NCBI RefSeq assembly: GCF_051014445.1 | Contig: NW_027488367.1 | Location: 21,933,501 to 21,997,500, forward strand | DNA length: 64,000 nt | Direction of reading: 5' to 3' | Source: Colletes latitarsis | Taxonomy: Eukaryota > Arthropoda > Insecta > Hymenoptera > Colletidae | In this document: positions 27,101 through 40,100 of the stretch, piece by piece | How the letters are laid out: each line of letters begins with the position of its first letter | Position numbering within the stretch: position 1 is the stretch's first letter | Notes under the pieces: generated by a model | What the model was told of the DNA's origin: nothing | Databases searched by the model: none | The model's input: only the letters and a program-made list of their open reading frames with translations | Program-made: the position numbers and the translations under genes

Positions 27101-29092
27101 GGATAGGTCTGGGATTAGCCCTCATCAGACCCATACTTTCGCACACTTCACATACTCGTTGACAAGATCCTGGGTTCTTTTCTGGTTTGGTTCACGTAGT
27201 AATGTGGGTCCACACTGAAACAATCAATTAAACCTGGTCTTGATAAATATTTTAGAGGATAACGCATGTTAGGTCCGGGATAGGTCTGGGATTTGCCCTC
27301 ATCAGACTCATACTTTCGCACACTTCACGTACTCGTTGAACAGATCCTGCATTATTTTCTGGTTTGGATCACATAGTAATGTGGTACCACACTGAAACAT
27401 TCAATTAAACCTGGCCTTGATAACAATTTTGGAGGTTAACGCAAGTTAGGTCTGGGATAGGTCTGGGATTTGCTCTCATCAGGCTCATTCTTTCGCATAT
27501 TTCTCATACTTGATGGCTAGATCCTGAGCTTTTTCTGGATTGCATCACGTAGTAATGTAGTACCACACTGAAACAGTCAATGAAACCTGGTTTCCATCAA
27601 TATTTTAGAGGACAACGCAAGTTAGGTCTAGGTAAGGCCTGAGATTTCCACTGATCAGACTCATACATTCGCATCCTTCACATACTTGTTGAACGGATCC
27701 TGGGTTTTTTCTGGTTTGGATCACGTAGTTATGTGGGTCCACACTGAAACAATCAATTAAACCTGGTCTTGATAAATATTTTAGAGGATAACGCGTGTTA
27801 GGTCTGGGATAGGTCTGGGATTTGCCCTCATCAGACTCATACTTTCGCACACTTCACATACTCGTTGAACAGATCCTGGGTTATTTTCTGGTTTGGATCA
27901 CATAGTAATGTGGTACCACACTGAAACAGTCGATTAAACCAGGTTTCGATCAATATTTTTGAGGATAACGCATATTAGGTCTAGGTTAGGCCTGGGATTT
28001 TTACTCATCAGACTCATACTTTCGCATTCTTCACATACTTGTTGAACGGATCCTGGGTTTTTTCTGGTTTGGATCACGTAGTAATGTGGGTCCACACTGA
28101 AACAATCAATTAAACCTGGTCTTGATAAATATTTTAGAGGATAACGCATGTTAGGTCCGGGATAGGTCTGGGATTTGCCCTCATCAGACTCATACTTTCG
28201 CACACTTCACATACTCGTTGAACAGATCCTGGGTTATTTTCTGGTTTGGATCACATAGTAATGTGGTACCACACTGAAACTGTCGATTAAACCAGGTTTC
28301 GATCAATATTTTTGAGGACAACGCATGTTAGGTCTAGGTTAGGCCTGGGATTTTCACTCATCAGACTCATACTTTCGCATTCTTCACATACTTGTTGAAC
28401 TGAAACTGGGTTTTTTTCTGGTTTGGATCACGTAGCAATGTGGTTCCACACTGAAACAGTCGGTTAAACCTGGTTTCGATCAATATTTTAGTGGATAACG
28501 CAAGTTAGGTCTGGGATAGGTCTGGGATTTGCCCTCATCAGACTCATACTTTCGCACACTTCACATACTCGTTGAACAGATCCTGGGTTATTTTCTGGTT
28601 TGGATCACATAGTAATGTGGTACCACACTGAAACAGTCGATTAAACCAGGTTTCGATCAATATTTTTGAGGATAACGCATATTAGGTCTAGGTTAGGCCT
28701 GGGATTTTCACTCATCAGACTCATACTTTCGCATTCTTCACATACTTGTTGAACGGATCCTGGGTTTTTTCTGGTTTGGACCACGTAGTAATGTGGGTCC
28801 ACACTGAAACAATCAATTAAACCTGGTCTTGATAAATATTTTCGAGGATAACGCATGTTAGGTCTGGGATAGGTCTGGGATTTGCCCTCATCAGACTCAT
28901 ACTTTCGCACACTTCACATACTCGTTGAACAGATCCTGGGTTATTTTCTGGTTTGGATCACATAGTAATGTGGTACCACACTGAAACTGTCGATTAAACC
29001 AGGTTTCGATCAATATTTTTGAGGACAACGCATGTTAGGTCTAGGTTAGGCCTGGGATTTTCACTCATCAGACTCATACTTTCGCATTCTTC
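24122..29092. repeat. 5-kb satellite block, copy 2
   Basis: Near-identical partner of 12,840-17,987. It lacks one monomer relative to copy 1, at about 27,180. It keeps the same 707-bp four-monomer tandem, at 27,934-28,203 and 28,641-28,910. Homology to copy 1 ends at about 29,092, where copy 1 reads CTTATACTTG and this copy CACATACTTG. No gene is present. Confidence 0.85.
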
Positions 29093-32000
29093 ACATACTT
29101 GTTGAACTGAAACTGGGTTTTTTTCTGGTTTGGATCACGTAGCAATGTGGTTCCACACTGAAACAGTCGGTTAAACCTGGTTTCGATCAATATTTTAGTG
29201 GATAACGCAAGTTAGGTCTGGGATAGGTCTGGGATTTGCCCTCATCAGACTCATACCTACGCACACTTCACATACTCGTTGAACAGATCCTGGGTTATTT
29301 TCTGGTTTGGAACACATAGTAATGTGGTACCACACTGAAACAGTCGATTAAACCTGGTTTCGATCAATATTTTAGAGGATAACGCAAGTTAAGTCTGGGA
29401 TTGGTCCGGGATTTGACCTCATCAGACTCATACTTTCGCACACTTCACATACTCGTTGAACAGATCCTGGGTTATTTTCTGGTTTGGATCACATAGCAAT
29501 GTGGTACCACTCTGAAACAGTCGGTTAAACCAGGTTTCGATCAATATTTTGGAGGATAACGCATGTTAGGTCTGGGATAGGTCTGGGATTTGCCCTCATC
29601 AGGCTCATACTTTCGCATTCTTCACATACTTGTTGAACGGATCCTTTGTTTTTTCTGGATTGGATCACGTAGTAATGTGGTACCACACTGAAACATCCAA
29701 TGAAACCTGGTCTGGATAAATATTTTAGAGGATAACGCAAGTTAGGTCTGGGATAGGTCTGGGATTAGCCCTCATCAGACTCATACTTTCGCATATTTCT
29801 CATACTTCATGGCTAGAGCCTGGGCTATTTCTGGATTGGATCACGTAGTAAAGTGGTACCACACTGAAACATTCAATGAAACCTGGTCTGGATAAAAATT
29901 TTAAAGGATAACGCATGTTAGGTCAAGGTTAGGTCTAAGATTTGCCCTCATCAGGCTCACAGTTTCGCGTTTTTCACATACTTGTCGAACAGATCCTGGG
30001 TTTTTTGTGGTTTGGATCACGTAGTATTGTGGTACCACACTGAAACATTCAATTAAACCTGGTCTTGATAAATATTTTAGAGGATAACGCATGTTAGGTC
30101 TGGGATAGGTCTGGGATTAGCCCTCATCAGACTCATACTTTCGCACACTTCACATACTCGTTGACGAGGTCCTGGGTTTTTTTCTAGTTTGGCTCACGCA
30201 GTAATGTGGTACCACACTGAAACAGTCGATTAAACCTGGTTTCGATCAATATTTTTGAGGATAACGCATGTTAGGTCTGGGATAGGTCTGGGATTAGCCC
30301 TCATCAGACTCATACTTTCGCTTTCTTCATACTTGTTGAACGGATCCTGGGCTTTTTCTGGATTGCATCACGTAGTAATGTAGTACCATACTGAAACAGT
30401 CAATGAAACCTGGTTTCCATCAATATTTTAGAGGACAACGCAAGTTAGGTCTAGGTAAAGCCTGAGATTTTCACTGATCAGACTCATACATTCGCATTCT
30501 TCACATACTTGTTGAACGGATCCTGGGTTTTTTCTGGTTTGGATCACGTAGTAATGTAGTACCACACTGAAACATTCAATTAAACCTGGTCTTGATAAAT
30601 ATTTTAGAGGATAACGCATGTTAGGTCTGGGTTACGTCTAGGATTTTCCCTCATCAGGCTCATACTTTCGCATATTTCTCATACTTCATGGTTAGATCCT
30701 GGGCTGTTTCTGCATTGTATCTCGTAGTAATGTGGTACCACACTAAAACAGTCAATTAAACCTGGTTTCGATCAATATTTTACAGGATCACGCAAGCTAG
30801 GTCTGGGATAGGTCTGGGATTAGCCCTCATCAGACTCATACTTTCGCACACTTCACATACTCGTTGACATGATCCTGGGTTTTTTTCTGGCTTGGATGAC
30901 GTAGTAATGTGGTTCCACACTGATACAGTCGATTAAACTTGGTTTCGATCAATATTTTAGAGGATAACGCAAGTTAGGTCTGGGACAGGTCTGGGATTTG
31001 CCCTCATCAGGCTCATACTTTCGCGTTTTTCACATACTTGTTGAACGGATCCTGCATTATTTTCTGGTTTGGATCACATAGTAATGTGGTACCACACTGA
31101 AACATTCAATTAAACCTGGCCTTGATAAATATTTTGGAGGATAACGCAAGTTAGGTCTGGGATAGGTCTGGGATTTGCTCTCATCAGGCTCATTCTTTCG
31201 CATATCTCTCGTACTTGATGGCTAGATCCTGAGCTTTTTCTGGATTGCATCACGTAGTAATGTAGTACCACACTGAAACAGTCAATGAAACCTGGTTTCC
31301 ATCAATATTTTAGAGGACAACGCAAGTTAGGTCTAGGTAAGGCCTGAGATTTTCACTGATCAGACTCATACATTCGCATTCTTCACATACTTGTTGAACG
31401 GATCCTGGGTTTTTTCTGGTTTGGATCACGTAGTTATGTGGGTCCACACTAAAACAGTCAATTAAACCTGGTTTCGATCAATATCTTACAGGATCACGCA
31501 AGCTAGGTCTGGGATAGGTCTGGGATTAGCCCTCATCAGACCCATACTTTCGCACACTTCACATACTCGTTGACAAGATCCTGGGTTTTTTTCTGGTTTG
31601 GTTCACGTAGTAATGTGGGTCCACACTGAAACAATCAATTAAACCTGGTCTTGATAAATATTTTAGAGGATAACGCATGTTAGGTCCGGGATAGGTCTGG
31701 GATTTGCCCTCATCAGACTCATACTTTCGCACACTTCACGTACTCGTTGAACAGATCCTGCATTATTTTCTGGTTTGGATCACATAGTAATGTGGTACCA
31801 CACTGAAACATTCAATTAAACCTGGCCTTGATAAATATTTTGGAGGATAACGCAAGTTAGGTCTGGGATAGGTCTGGGATTTGCTCTCATCAGGCTCATT
31901 CTTTCGCATATCTCTCGTACTTGATGGCTAGATCCTGAGCTTTTTCTGGATTGCATCACGTAGTAATGTAGTACCACACTGAAACAGTCAATGAAACCTG

Positions 32001-35000
32001 GTTTCCATCAATATTTTAGAGGACAACGCAAGTTAGGTCTAGGTAAGGCCTGAGATTTTCACTGATCAGACTCATACATTCGCATTCTTCACATACTTGT
32101 TGAACGGATCCTGGGTTTTTTCTGGTTTGGATCACGTAGTTATGTGGGTCCACACTGAAACAATCAATTAAACCTGGTCTTGATAAATATTTTAGAGGAT
32201 AACGCATGTTAGGTCTGGGATAGGTCTGGGATTTGCCCTCATCAGACTCATACTTTCGCACACTTCACATACTCGTTGAACAGATCCTGGGTTATTTTCT
32301 GGTTTGGATCACATAGTAATGTGGTACCACACTGAAACAGTCGATTAAACCAGGTTTCGATCACTATTTTTGAGGACAACGCATGTTAGGTCTAGGTTAG
32401 GCCTGGGATTTTCACTCATCAGACTCATACTTTCGCATTCTTCACATACTTGTTGAACTGAAACTGGGTTTTTTCTGGTTTGGATCACGTAGTAATGTGG
32501 TTCCACACTGAAACAGTCGGCTAAACCTGGTTTCGATCAATATTTTAGTGGATAACGCAAGTTAGGTCTGGGATAGGTCTGGGATTTGCCCTCATCAGAC
32601 TCATACCTACGCACACTTCACATACTCGTTGAACAGATCCTGGGTTTTTTCTGGAGTGGATCACGTAGTAATGAAGTACAACACTGAAACAGTCAATTAA
32701 ACCTGGTTTCCATCAATATTTTAGAGGACAGCGCATGTTAGGTCTAGGTTAGGCCTGGGATTTGCCCTGATCAGGGTCATTCTTTCGCAGTTTTAACATA
32801 CATGTTGACCTGATCGAGGGTTTTTTCTGCTTTGGATCACGTAGTAAAGTGGTACCACACTGAAACAGTCCATTAAACCTGGTATGGATCAATTGTTTAG
32901 AGGATAACGCATGTTAGGTCTAGGTTAGCCCTGGGATTTTCACCCATCAGACTCATACTTTCGCATTCTTCTGATACTTGTTGAACAGATCCTGGGTTTT
33001 TTTCTGGTTTGTAACACGTAGTAGTGTGGTACCACACTGAAACAGTCCATTAAACCTGGTTTGGATCAATTGTTTAGAGGATAACGCATGTTAGGTCTAG
33101 GTTAGCCCTGGGATTTTCACTCATCAGACTCATACTTTCGCATTCTTCTCATACTTGTTGAACTGATCCTGGGTTTTCTCTGGTTTGGATCACGTAGTAA
33201 TGTGGTACCAAACTGAAACAGTCGATCAAACCTGGTTATGATCAATATTTTAGAGGATAACGCATAGTTAGGTTTGGGATAGGTCTGGGATTCGACCTCA
33301 TCAGACTCATACTTTCGCACACTTCACATACTCGTTGAACAGATCCTGGGTTATTTTCTGGTTTGGATCACATAGTAATGTGGTACCACACTGAAACAGT
33401 CGATTAAACCTGGTTTCGATCAATATTTTAGAGAATAATTCATGTTAGGTCTAGGTTAGGTCTGGGATTTGCTCTCATCAGGCTCGTTCTTTCGCATATT
33501 TCTCATACTTGATGGCTAGATCCTGGGCTTTTTCTGGATTGCATCACGTAGTAATGAAGTACAACACTGAAACAGTCAATTAAACCTGGTTTCCATCAAT
33601 ATCTTAGAGGACAACGCAAGTTAGGTCTGGGATAGGTCTGGGATTTGCCCTCATCAGGCTCATACTTTCGCGTTTTTCACATACTTGTTGAACAGATCCT
33701 GGGTTTTCTCTGGTTTGGATCACGTAGTAGTGTGGTACCACACTGAAACAGTCCATTAAACCTGGTTTGGATCAATATTTTAGAGGATAACGCATGTTAG
33801 GTCTAGGTCAGGCCTGGGATTTTCACTCATCAGACTCATACTTTCGCATTCTTCACATACTTGTTGAACGGATCCTGGGGTTTTTCTGGTTTGGATCGCA
33901 TAGTAATGTGGTACCACACTGAAACAGTCGATTAAACCTGGTTTCGATGAATATTTTAGAGAATAATTCATGTTAGGTCTAGGTTTGGTCTGGGATTTGC
34001 TCTCATCAGACTCATACTTTCGCACAATTCACATACTTGTTGAACAGATCCTGGGTTATTTTCTGGTTTGGATCACATAGTAATGTGGTACCACACTGAA
34101 ACAGTCGATTAAACCTGGTTTCGATGAATATTTTAGAGAATAATTCATGTTAGGTCTAGGTCAGGCCTGGGATTTTCACTCATCAGACTCATACTTTCGC
34201 ATTCTTCACATACTTGTTGAACGGATCCTTGGTTTTTTCTTGTTTGGATCACGTAGTAATGTGGTACCACACTGAAACATTCAATTAAACCTGGCCTTGA
34301 TAAATATTTTGGAGGATAACGCAAGTTAGGTCTGGGATAGGTCTGGGATTTGCTCTCATCAGGCTCATTCTTTCGCATATTTCTCATACTTGATGGCTAG
34401 ATCCTGAGCTTTTTCTGGATTGCATCACGTAGTAATGTAGTACCACACTGAAACAGTCAATGAAACCTGGTTTCCATCTATATTTTAGAGGACAACGCAA
34501 GTTAGGTCTAGGTAAGGCCTGAGATTTTCACTGATCAGACTCATACATTCGCATTCTTCACATACTTGTTGAACGGATCCTGGGTTTTTTCTGGTTTGGA
34601 TCACGTAGTAATGTGGTTCCACACTGAAACAGTCGGTTAAACCTGGTTTCGATCAATATTTTAGTGGATAACGCAAGTTAGGTCTGGGATAGGTCTGGGA
34701 TTTGCCCTCATCAGACTCATACCTACGCACACTTCACATACTCGTTGAACAGATCCTGGGTTATTTTCTGGTTTGGATCACATAGTAATGTGGTACCAAA
34801 CTGAAGCAGTCGATTAAACCAGGTTTCGATCAATATTTTTGAGGATAACGCATGTTAGGTCTAGGTTAGGCCTGGGATTTTCACTCATCAGACTCATACT
34901 TTCGCATTCCTCACATACTTGTTGAACGGATCCTGTGTTTTGTCTGGCTTGTATCACGTAGTAATGTGGTACCACACTGAAACAGTCCATTAAACCTGGT

Positions 35001-35084
35001 TTGGATCAATATTTTAGAGGATAACGCATGTTAGGTCTAGGTTAGCCCTGGGATTTTCACTCATCAGACTCATACTTTCGCCTG
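29093..35084. repeat. Satellite block with third partial 5-kb copy and 706-bp tandem pair
   Basis: Tandem monomers throughout. About 31,448-32,340 matches 27,037-27,929 with an offset of 4,411 bp, a third partial copy of the dispersed block. About 31,060-31,440 repeats at 31,766-32,146, an offset of 706 bp or four monomers; both share the rare variant CATATCTCTCGTACTTG. No gene or foreign DNA is seen. Confidence 0.75.
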
Positions 35085-37196
35085 CTTCTTATACTTGTTG
35101 AACTGATCCTGGGTTTTTACTGGTTTGGATCACGTAGTAATGTGGTACCACACTGAAACAGTCGATTAAACCTGGTTTGGATCAATTGTTTAGAGGATAA
35201 CGCATGTTAGGTCTAGGTTAGGCCTGGGATTTGCCCTGATCAGGGTCATACTTTCGCAGTTTTAACATACATGTTGACCTGATCGAGGGTTTTTTCTGCT
35301 TTGGATCACGTAGTAAAGTGGTACCACACTGAAACAGTCCATTAAACCTAGTTTGGATCAATTGTTTAGAGGATAACGCATGTTAGGTCTAGGTTAGCCC
35401 TGAGATTTTCACTCATCAGACTCATACTTTCGCATTCTTCTCATACTTGTTGAACAGATCCTGGGTTTTTTCTGGTTTGTATCACGTAGTAGTGTGGTAC
35501 CACACTGAAACAGTCGATTAAACCTGGTTTCGATCAATATTTTAGAGGATAACGCAAGTTAAGTCTGGGATTGGTCTGGGATTTGACCTCATCAGACTCA
35601 TACTTTCGCACACTTCACATACTTGTTGAACAGATCCTGGGTTTTTTCTGGTTTGGATCCCGTAGTAGTGTGGTACCACACTGAAACAGTCCATTAAACC
35701 TGGTTTCGCTCAATATTTTAGAGGATAACACATGTTAGGTCTAGGTCAGGCCTGGGATTTTCACTCATCAGACTCATACTTTCGCATTCTTCTTATACTT
35801 GTTGAACTGATCCTGGGTTTTTACTGGTTTGGATCACGTAGTAATGTGGTACCACACTGAAACAGTCGATTAAACCTGGTTTGGATCAATTGTTTAGAGG
35901 ATAACGCATGTTAGGTCTAGGTTAGGCCTGGGATTTGCCCTGATCAGGGTCATACTTTCGCAGTTTTAACATACATGTTGACCTGATCGAGGGTTTTTTC
36001 TGCTTTGGATCACGTAGTAAAGTGGTACCACACTGAAACAGTCCATTAAACCTAGTTTGGATCAATTGTTTAGAGGATAACGCATGTTAGGTCTAGGTTA
36101 GCCCTGAGATTTTCACTCATCAGACTCATACTTTCGCATTCTTCTCATACTTGTTGAACAGATCCTGGGTTTTTTCTGGTTTGTATCACGTAGTAGTGTG
36201 GTACCACACTGAAACAGTCGATTAAACCTGGTTTCGATCAATATTTTAGAGGATAACGCAAGTTAAGTCTGGGATTGGTCTGGGATTTGACCTCATCAGA
36301 CTCATACTTTCGCACACTTCACATACTTGTTGAACAGATCCTGGGTTTTTTCTGGTTTGGATCCCGTAGTAGTGTGGTACCACACTGAAACAGTCCATTA
36401 AACCTGGTTTCGCTCAATATTTTAGAGGATAACACATGTTAGGTCTAGGTCAGGCCTGGGATTTTCACTCATCAGACTCATACTTTCGCATTCTTCTTAT
36501 ACTTGTTGAACTGATCCTGGGTTTTTACTGGTTTGGATCACGTAGTAATGTGGTACCACACTGAAACAGTCGATTAAACCTGGTTTGGATCAATTGTTTA
36601 GAGGATAACGCATGTTAGGTCTAGGTTAGGCCTGGGATTTGCCCTGATCAGGGTCATACTTTCGCAGTTTTAACATACATGTTGACCTGATCGAGGGTTT
36701 TTTCTGCTTTGGATCACGTAGTAAAGTGGTACCACACTGAAACAGTCCATTAAACCTAGTTTGGATCAATTGTTTAGAGGATAACGCATGTTAGGTCTAG
36801 GTTAGCCCTGAGATTTTCACTCATCAGACTCATACTTTCGCATTCTTCTCATACTTGTTGAACAGATCCTGGGTTTTTTCTGGTTTGTATCACGTAGTAG
36901 TGTGGTACCACACTGAAACAGTCGATTAAACCTGGTTTCGATCAATATTTTAGAGGATAACGCAAGTTAAGTCTGGGATTGGTCTGGGATTTGACCTCAT
37001 CAGACTCATACTTTCGCACACTTCACATACTTGTTGAACAGATCCTGGGTTTTTTCTGGTTTGGATCCCGTAGTAGTGTGGTACCACACTGAAACAGTCC
37101 ATTAAACCTGGTTTCGCTCAATATTTTAGAGGATAACACATGTTAGGTCTAGGTCAGGCCTGGGATTTTCACTCATCAGACTCATACTTTCGCATT
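35085..37196. repeat. Three tandem identical 704-bp higher-order units
   Basis: A four-monomer unit of 704 bp occurs three times in a row. Equivalent points are 35,221, 35,925 and 36,629, and homology runs to 37,196, where CATTCTTCACATACCTG departs. Reading units one and two in full, and three up to its end, I found no difference. All carry the private variants AAACCTAGTTTGGATC, ATAACACATG and ACCTGATCGAGGG in the same order. Neighbouring monomers differ at many sites, so the triplication is either very young or an assembly artefact. Confidence 0.9.
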
Positions 37197-40100
37197 CTTC
37201 ACATACCTGTTGAACGGATCCTGGGTTTTTTCTGGTTTGGATCACGTTGTAATGAGGGACCACACTGAAACAATCAATTAAACCTTGTCTTGATAAATAT
37301 TTTAGAGGATAACGCATGTTAGGCTTGGGTTAGGTCTAGGATTTGCACTCAGCAGGCTCATACTTTCGCATATCTCTCATACTTGATTGCTAGATCCTGG
37401 GCTGTTTCTGGATTGTATCACGTAGTAATGTGGTACCACGCTGAAACAGTCAATTAAACCTGGTTTCGATCAATATTTTAGAGGATAACGCAAGTTAGGT
37501 CTGGCATATGTCTGGGATACGCCCTCATCAGGCTCATACTTTCGCGTTTTTCACATACTTGTTGAACAGATCCTGGGTTTTTTCTGGTTTGTATCACGTA
37601 GTAGTGTGGTACCACACTGAAACAGTCCATTAAAGCTGGTTTGGATGAATATTTTAGAGGATAACGCATGTAAGGTCTAGGTTAGCCCTGGGATTTCCAC
37701 TCATCAGACTCATACTTTCGCATTCTTCTCATACTTGTTGAACTGATCCTGGGTTTTTTCTGGTTTGGATCACGTAGTAACGTGGTACCACACTGAAACA
37801 GACGATTAAACCTGGTTTCGATCAATATCTTAGAGGATAACGCAAGTTAAGTCTGGGATTGGTCTGGGATTTGACCTCATCAGACTCATACTTTCGCACA
37901 CTTCACATACTCGTTGGATAGATCCAGGGTTATTTTCTGGTTTGGATCACATAGTAATGTGGTACCACACTGGAACAGTGGATTAAACCAGGTTTCGATC
38001 AATATTTTAGAGGATAACGCATGTTAGGTCTAGGTTAGGCCTGGGATTTTCACTCATCAGACTCATACTTTCGCATTCTTCACATACTTGTTGAACGGAT
38101 CCTGGGTTTTTTCTGGTTTGGATCACGTAGTAATGTGGGACCACACTGAAGCAGTCAATTAAACCTGGTTTCCATCAATATTTTAGAGGACAACGCAAGT
38201 TAGGTCTGGGATAGGTCTGGGATTTGCCCTCATCAGGCTCATACTATCGCGTTTTTCACATACTTGTTGAACAGATCCTGGGTTTTTTCTGGTTTGGATC
38301 CCGTAGTAGTGTGGTACCACAATAAAGCAGTCAATTAAACCTGGTTTCGATCAATATTTTAGAGGATATCGCAAGTTAGGTCTGGCATAGGTCTGGGATT
38401 TTCACTCATCAGACTCATACTTTCGCATTCTTCACATACTTGTTGAACGGATCCTGTGTTTTTTCTGGATTGGATCACGTAGTAATGTGGTACCACACTG
38501 AAACATTCAATGAAACCTGGTCTGGATAAATATTTTAGAGGATAACGCAAGTTAGGTCTGGGATAGGTCTGGGATTAGCCCTCATCAGACTCATACTTTC
38601 GCTTTCTTCACATACTCGTTGAACAGATCCTGTGTTATTTTCTGGTTTGGATCACATAGTAATGTGGTACCACACTGGAACAGTGGATTAAACCAGGTTT
38701 CGATCAATATTTTTGAGGATAACGCATGTTAGGTCTAGGTCAGGTCTGGGATTTTCACTCATCAGACTCATACTTTCGCATTCTTCACATACTTGTTGAA
38801 CGGATCCTGGGTTTTTTCTGGATTGGATCACGTAGTAATGTGGTACCACACTGAAACATTCAATGAAACCTGGTCTGGATAAATATTTTAGAGGATAACG
38901 CAAGTTAGGTCTGGGGTAGGTCTGGGATTAGCCCTCATCAGACTCATACTTTCGCACACTTCACATACTCGTTGAACAGATCCTGGGTTTTTTTCTGGTT
39001 TGGATCACGTAGTAATGTGGTAACACACTGAAACAGTCGATTAAACCTGGTTTCGATCAATATTATTGAGGATAACGCATGTTAGGTCTAGGTCAGGTCT
39101 AGGATTTGCCCTCATCAGGCTCATACTTTCTCATATTTCTCATACTTCATGGCTGGATCCTGGGCTATTTCTGGATTGGATCACGTAGTAATGTGGTACC
39201 ACACTGAAACAGTCAATTAAACCTGGTTTCGATTAATATTTTAGAGTACAACGCAAGTTAGGTCTATTTAAGGCCTGAGATTTTCACTGATCAGACTCAT
39301 ACTTTCGCCTTCTTCACATACTTGTTGAACGGATCCTGAGTTTTTTCTGGTTTGGAACACGTAGTAATGTGGTACCACACTGAAACATTCAATTAAACCT
39401 GGCCTTGATAAATATTTTAGAGAATAACGCATGTTAGGTCTGGGTTAGGTCTAGGATTTGCCCTCATCAGGCTCATACTTTCGCACACTTCACATACTCG
39501 TTGACGAGATCCTGGGTTTTTTTCTAGTTTGGATCACGCAGTAATGTGGTACCACACTGAAACAGTCGATTAAACCTGGTTTCGATCAATATTTTTGAGG
39601 ATAACGCATGTTAGGTCTGGGATAGGTCTGGGATTAGCCCTCATCAGACTCATACTTTCGCTTTCTTCATACTTGTTGAACGGATCCTGGGCTTTATCTG
39701 GATTGCATCACGTAGTAATGTAGTACCATACTGAAACAGTCGATTAAACCAGGTTTCTATCAATATTTTTGAGGATAACGCAAGTTAGGTCTGGGATAGG
39801 TCTGGGATTTGCCCTCATCAGGCTCATACTTTCGCGTTTTTCACATACTTGTTGAACAGATCCTGGGTTTTTTCCTGTTTGGGTCACGTAGTAGTGTGGT
39901 ACCACACTGAAACAGTCGATTAAACCTAGTTTCGATCAATATTTTTGAGGATAACGCATGTTAGGTCTAAGTTAGGTCTGGGATTTTCACTCATCAGGCT
40001 CATACTTTCGCATTTTTCTCATACTTCATGGCTAGATCCTGGGCTATTTCTGGATTGTATCACGTAGTAATGTGGTACCACACTGAAACAGTCAATTAAA

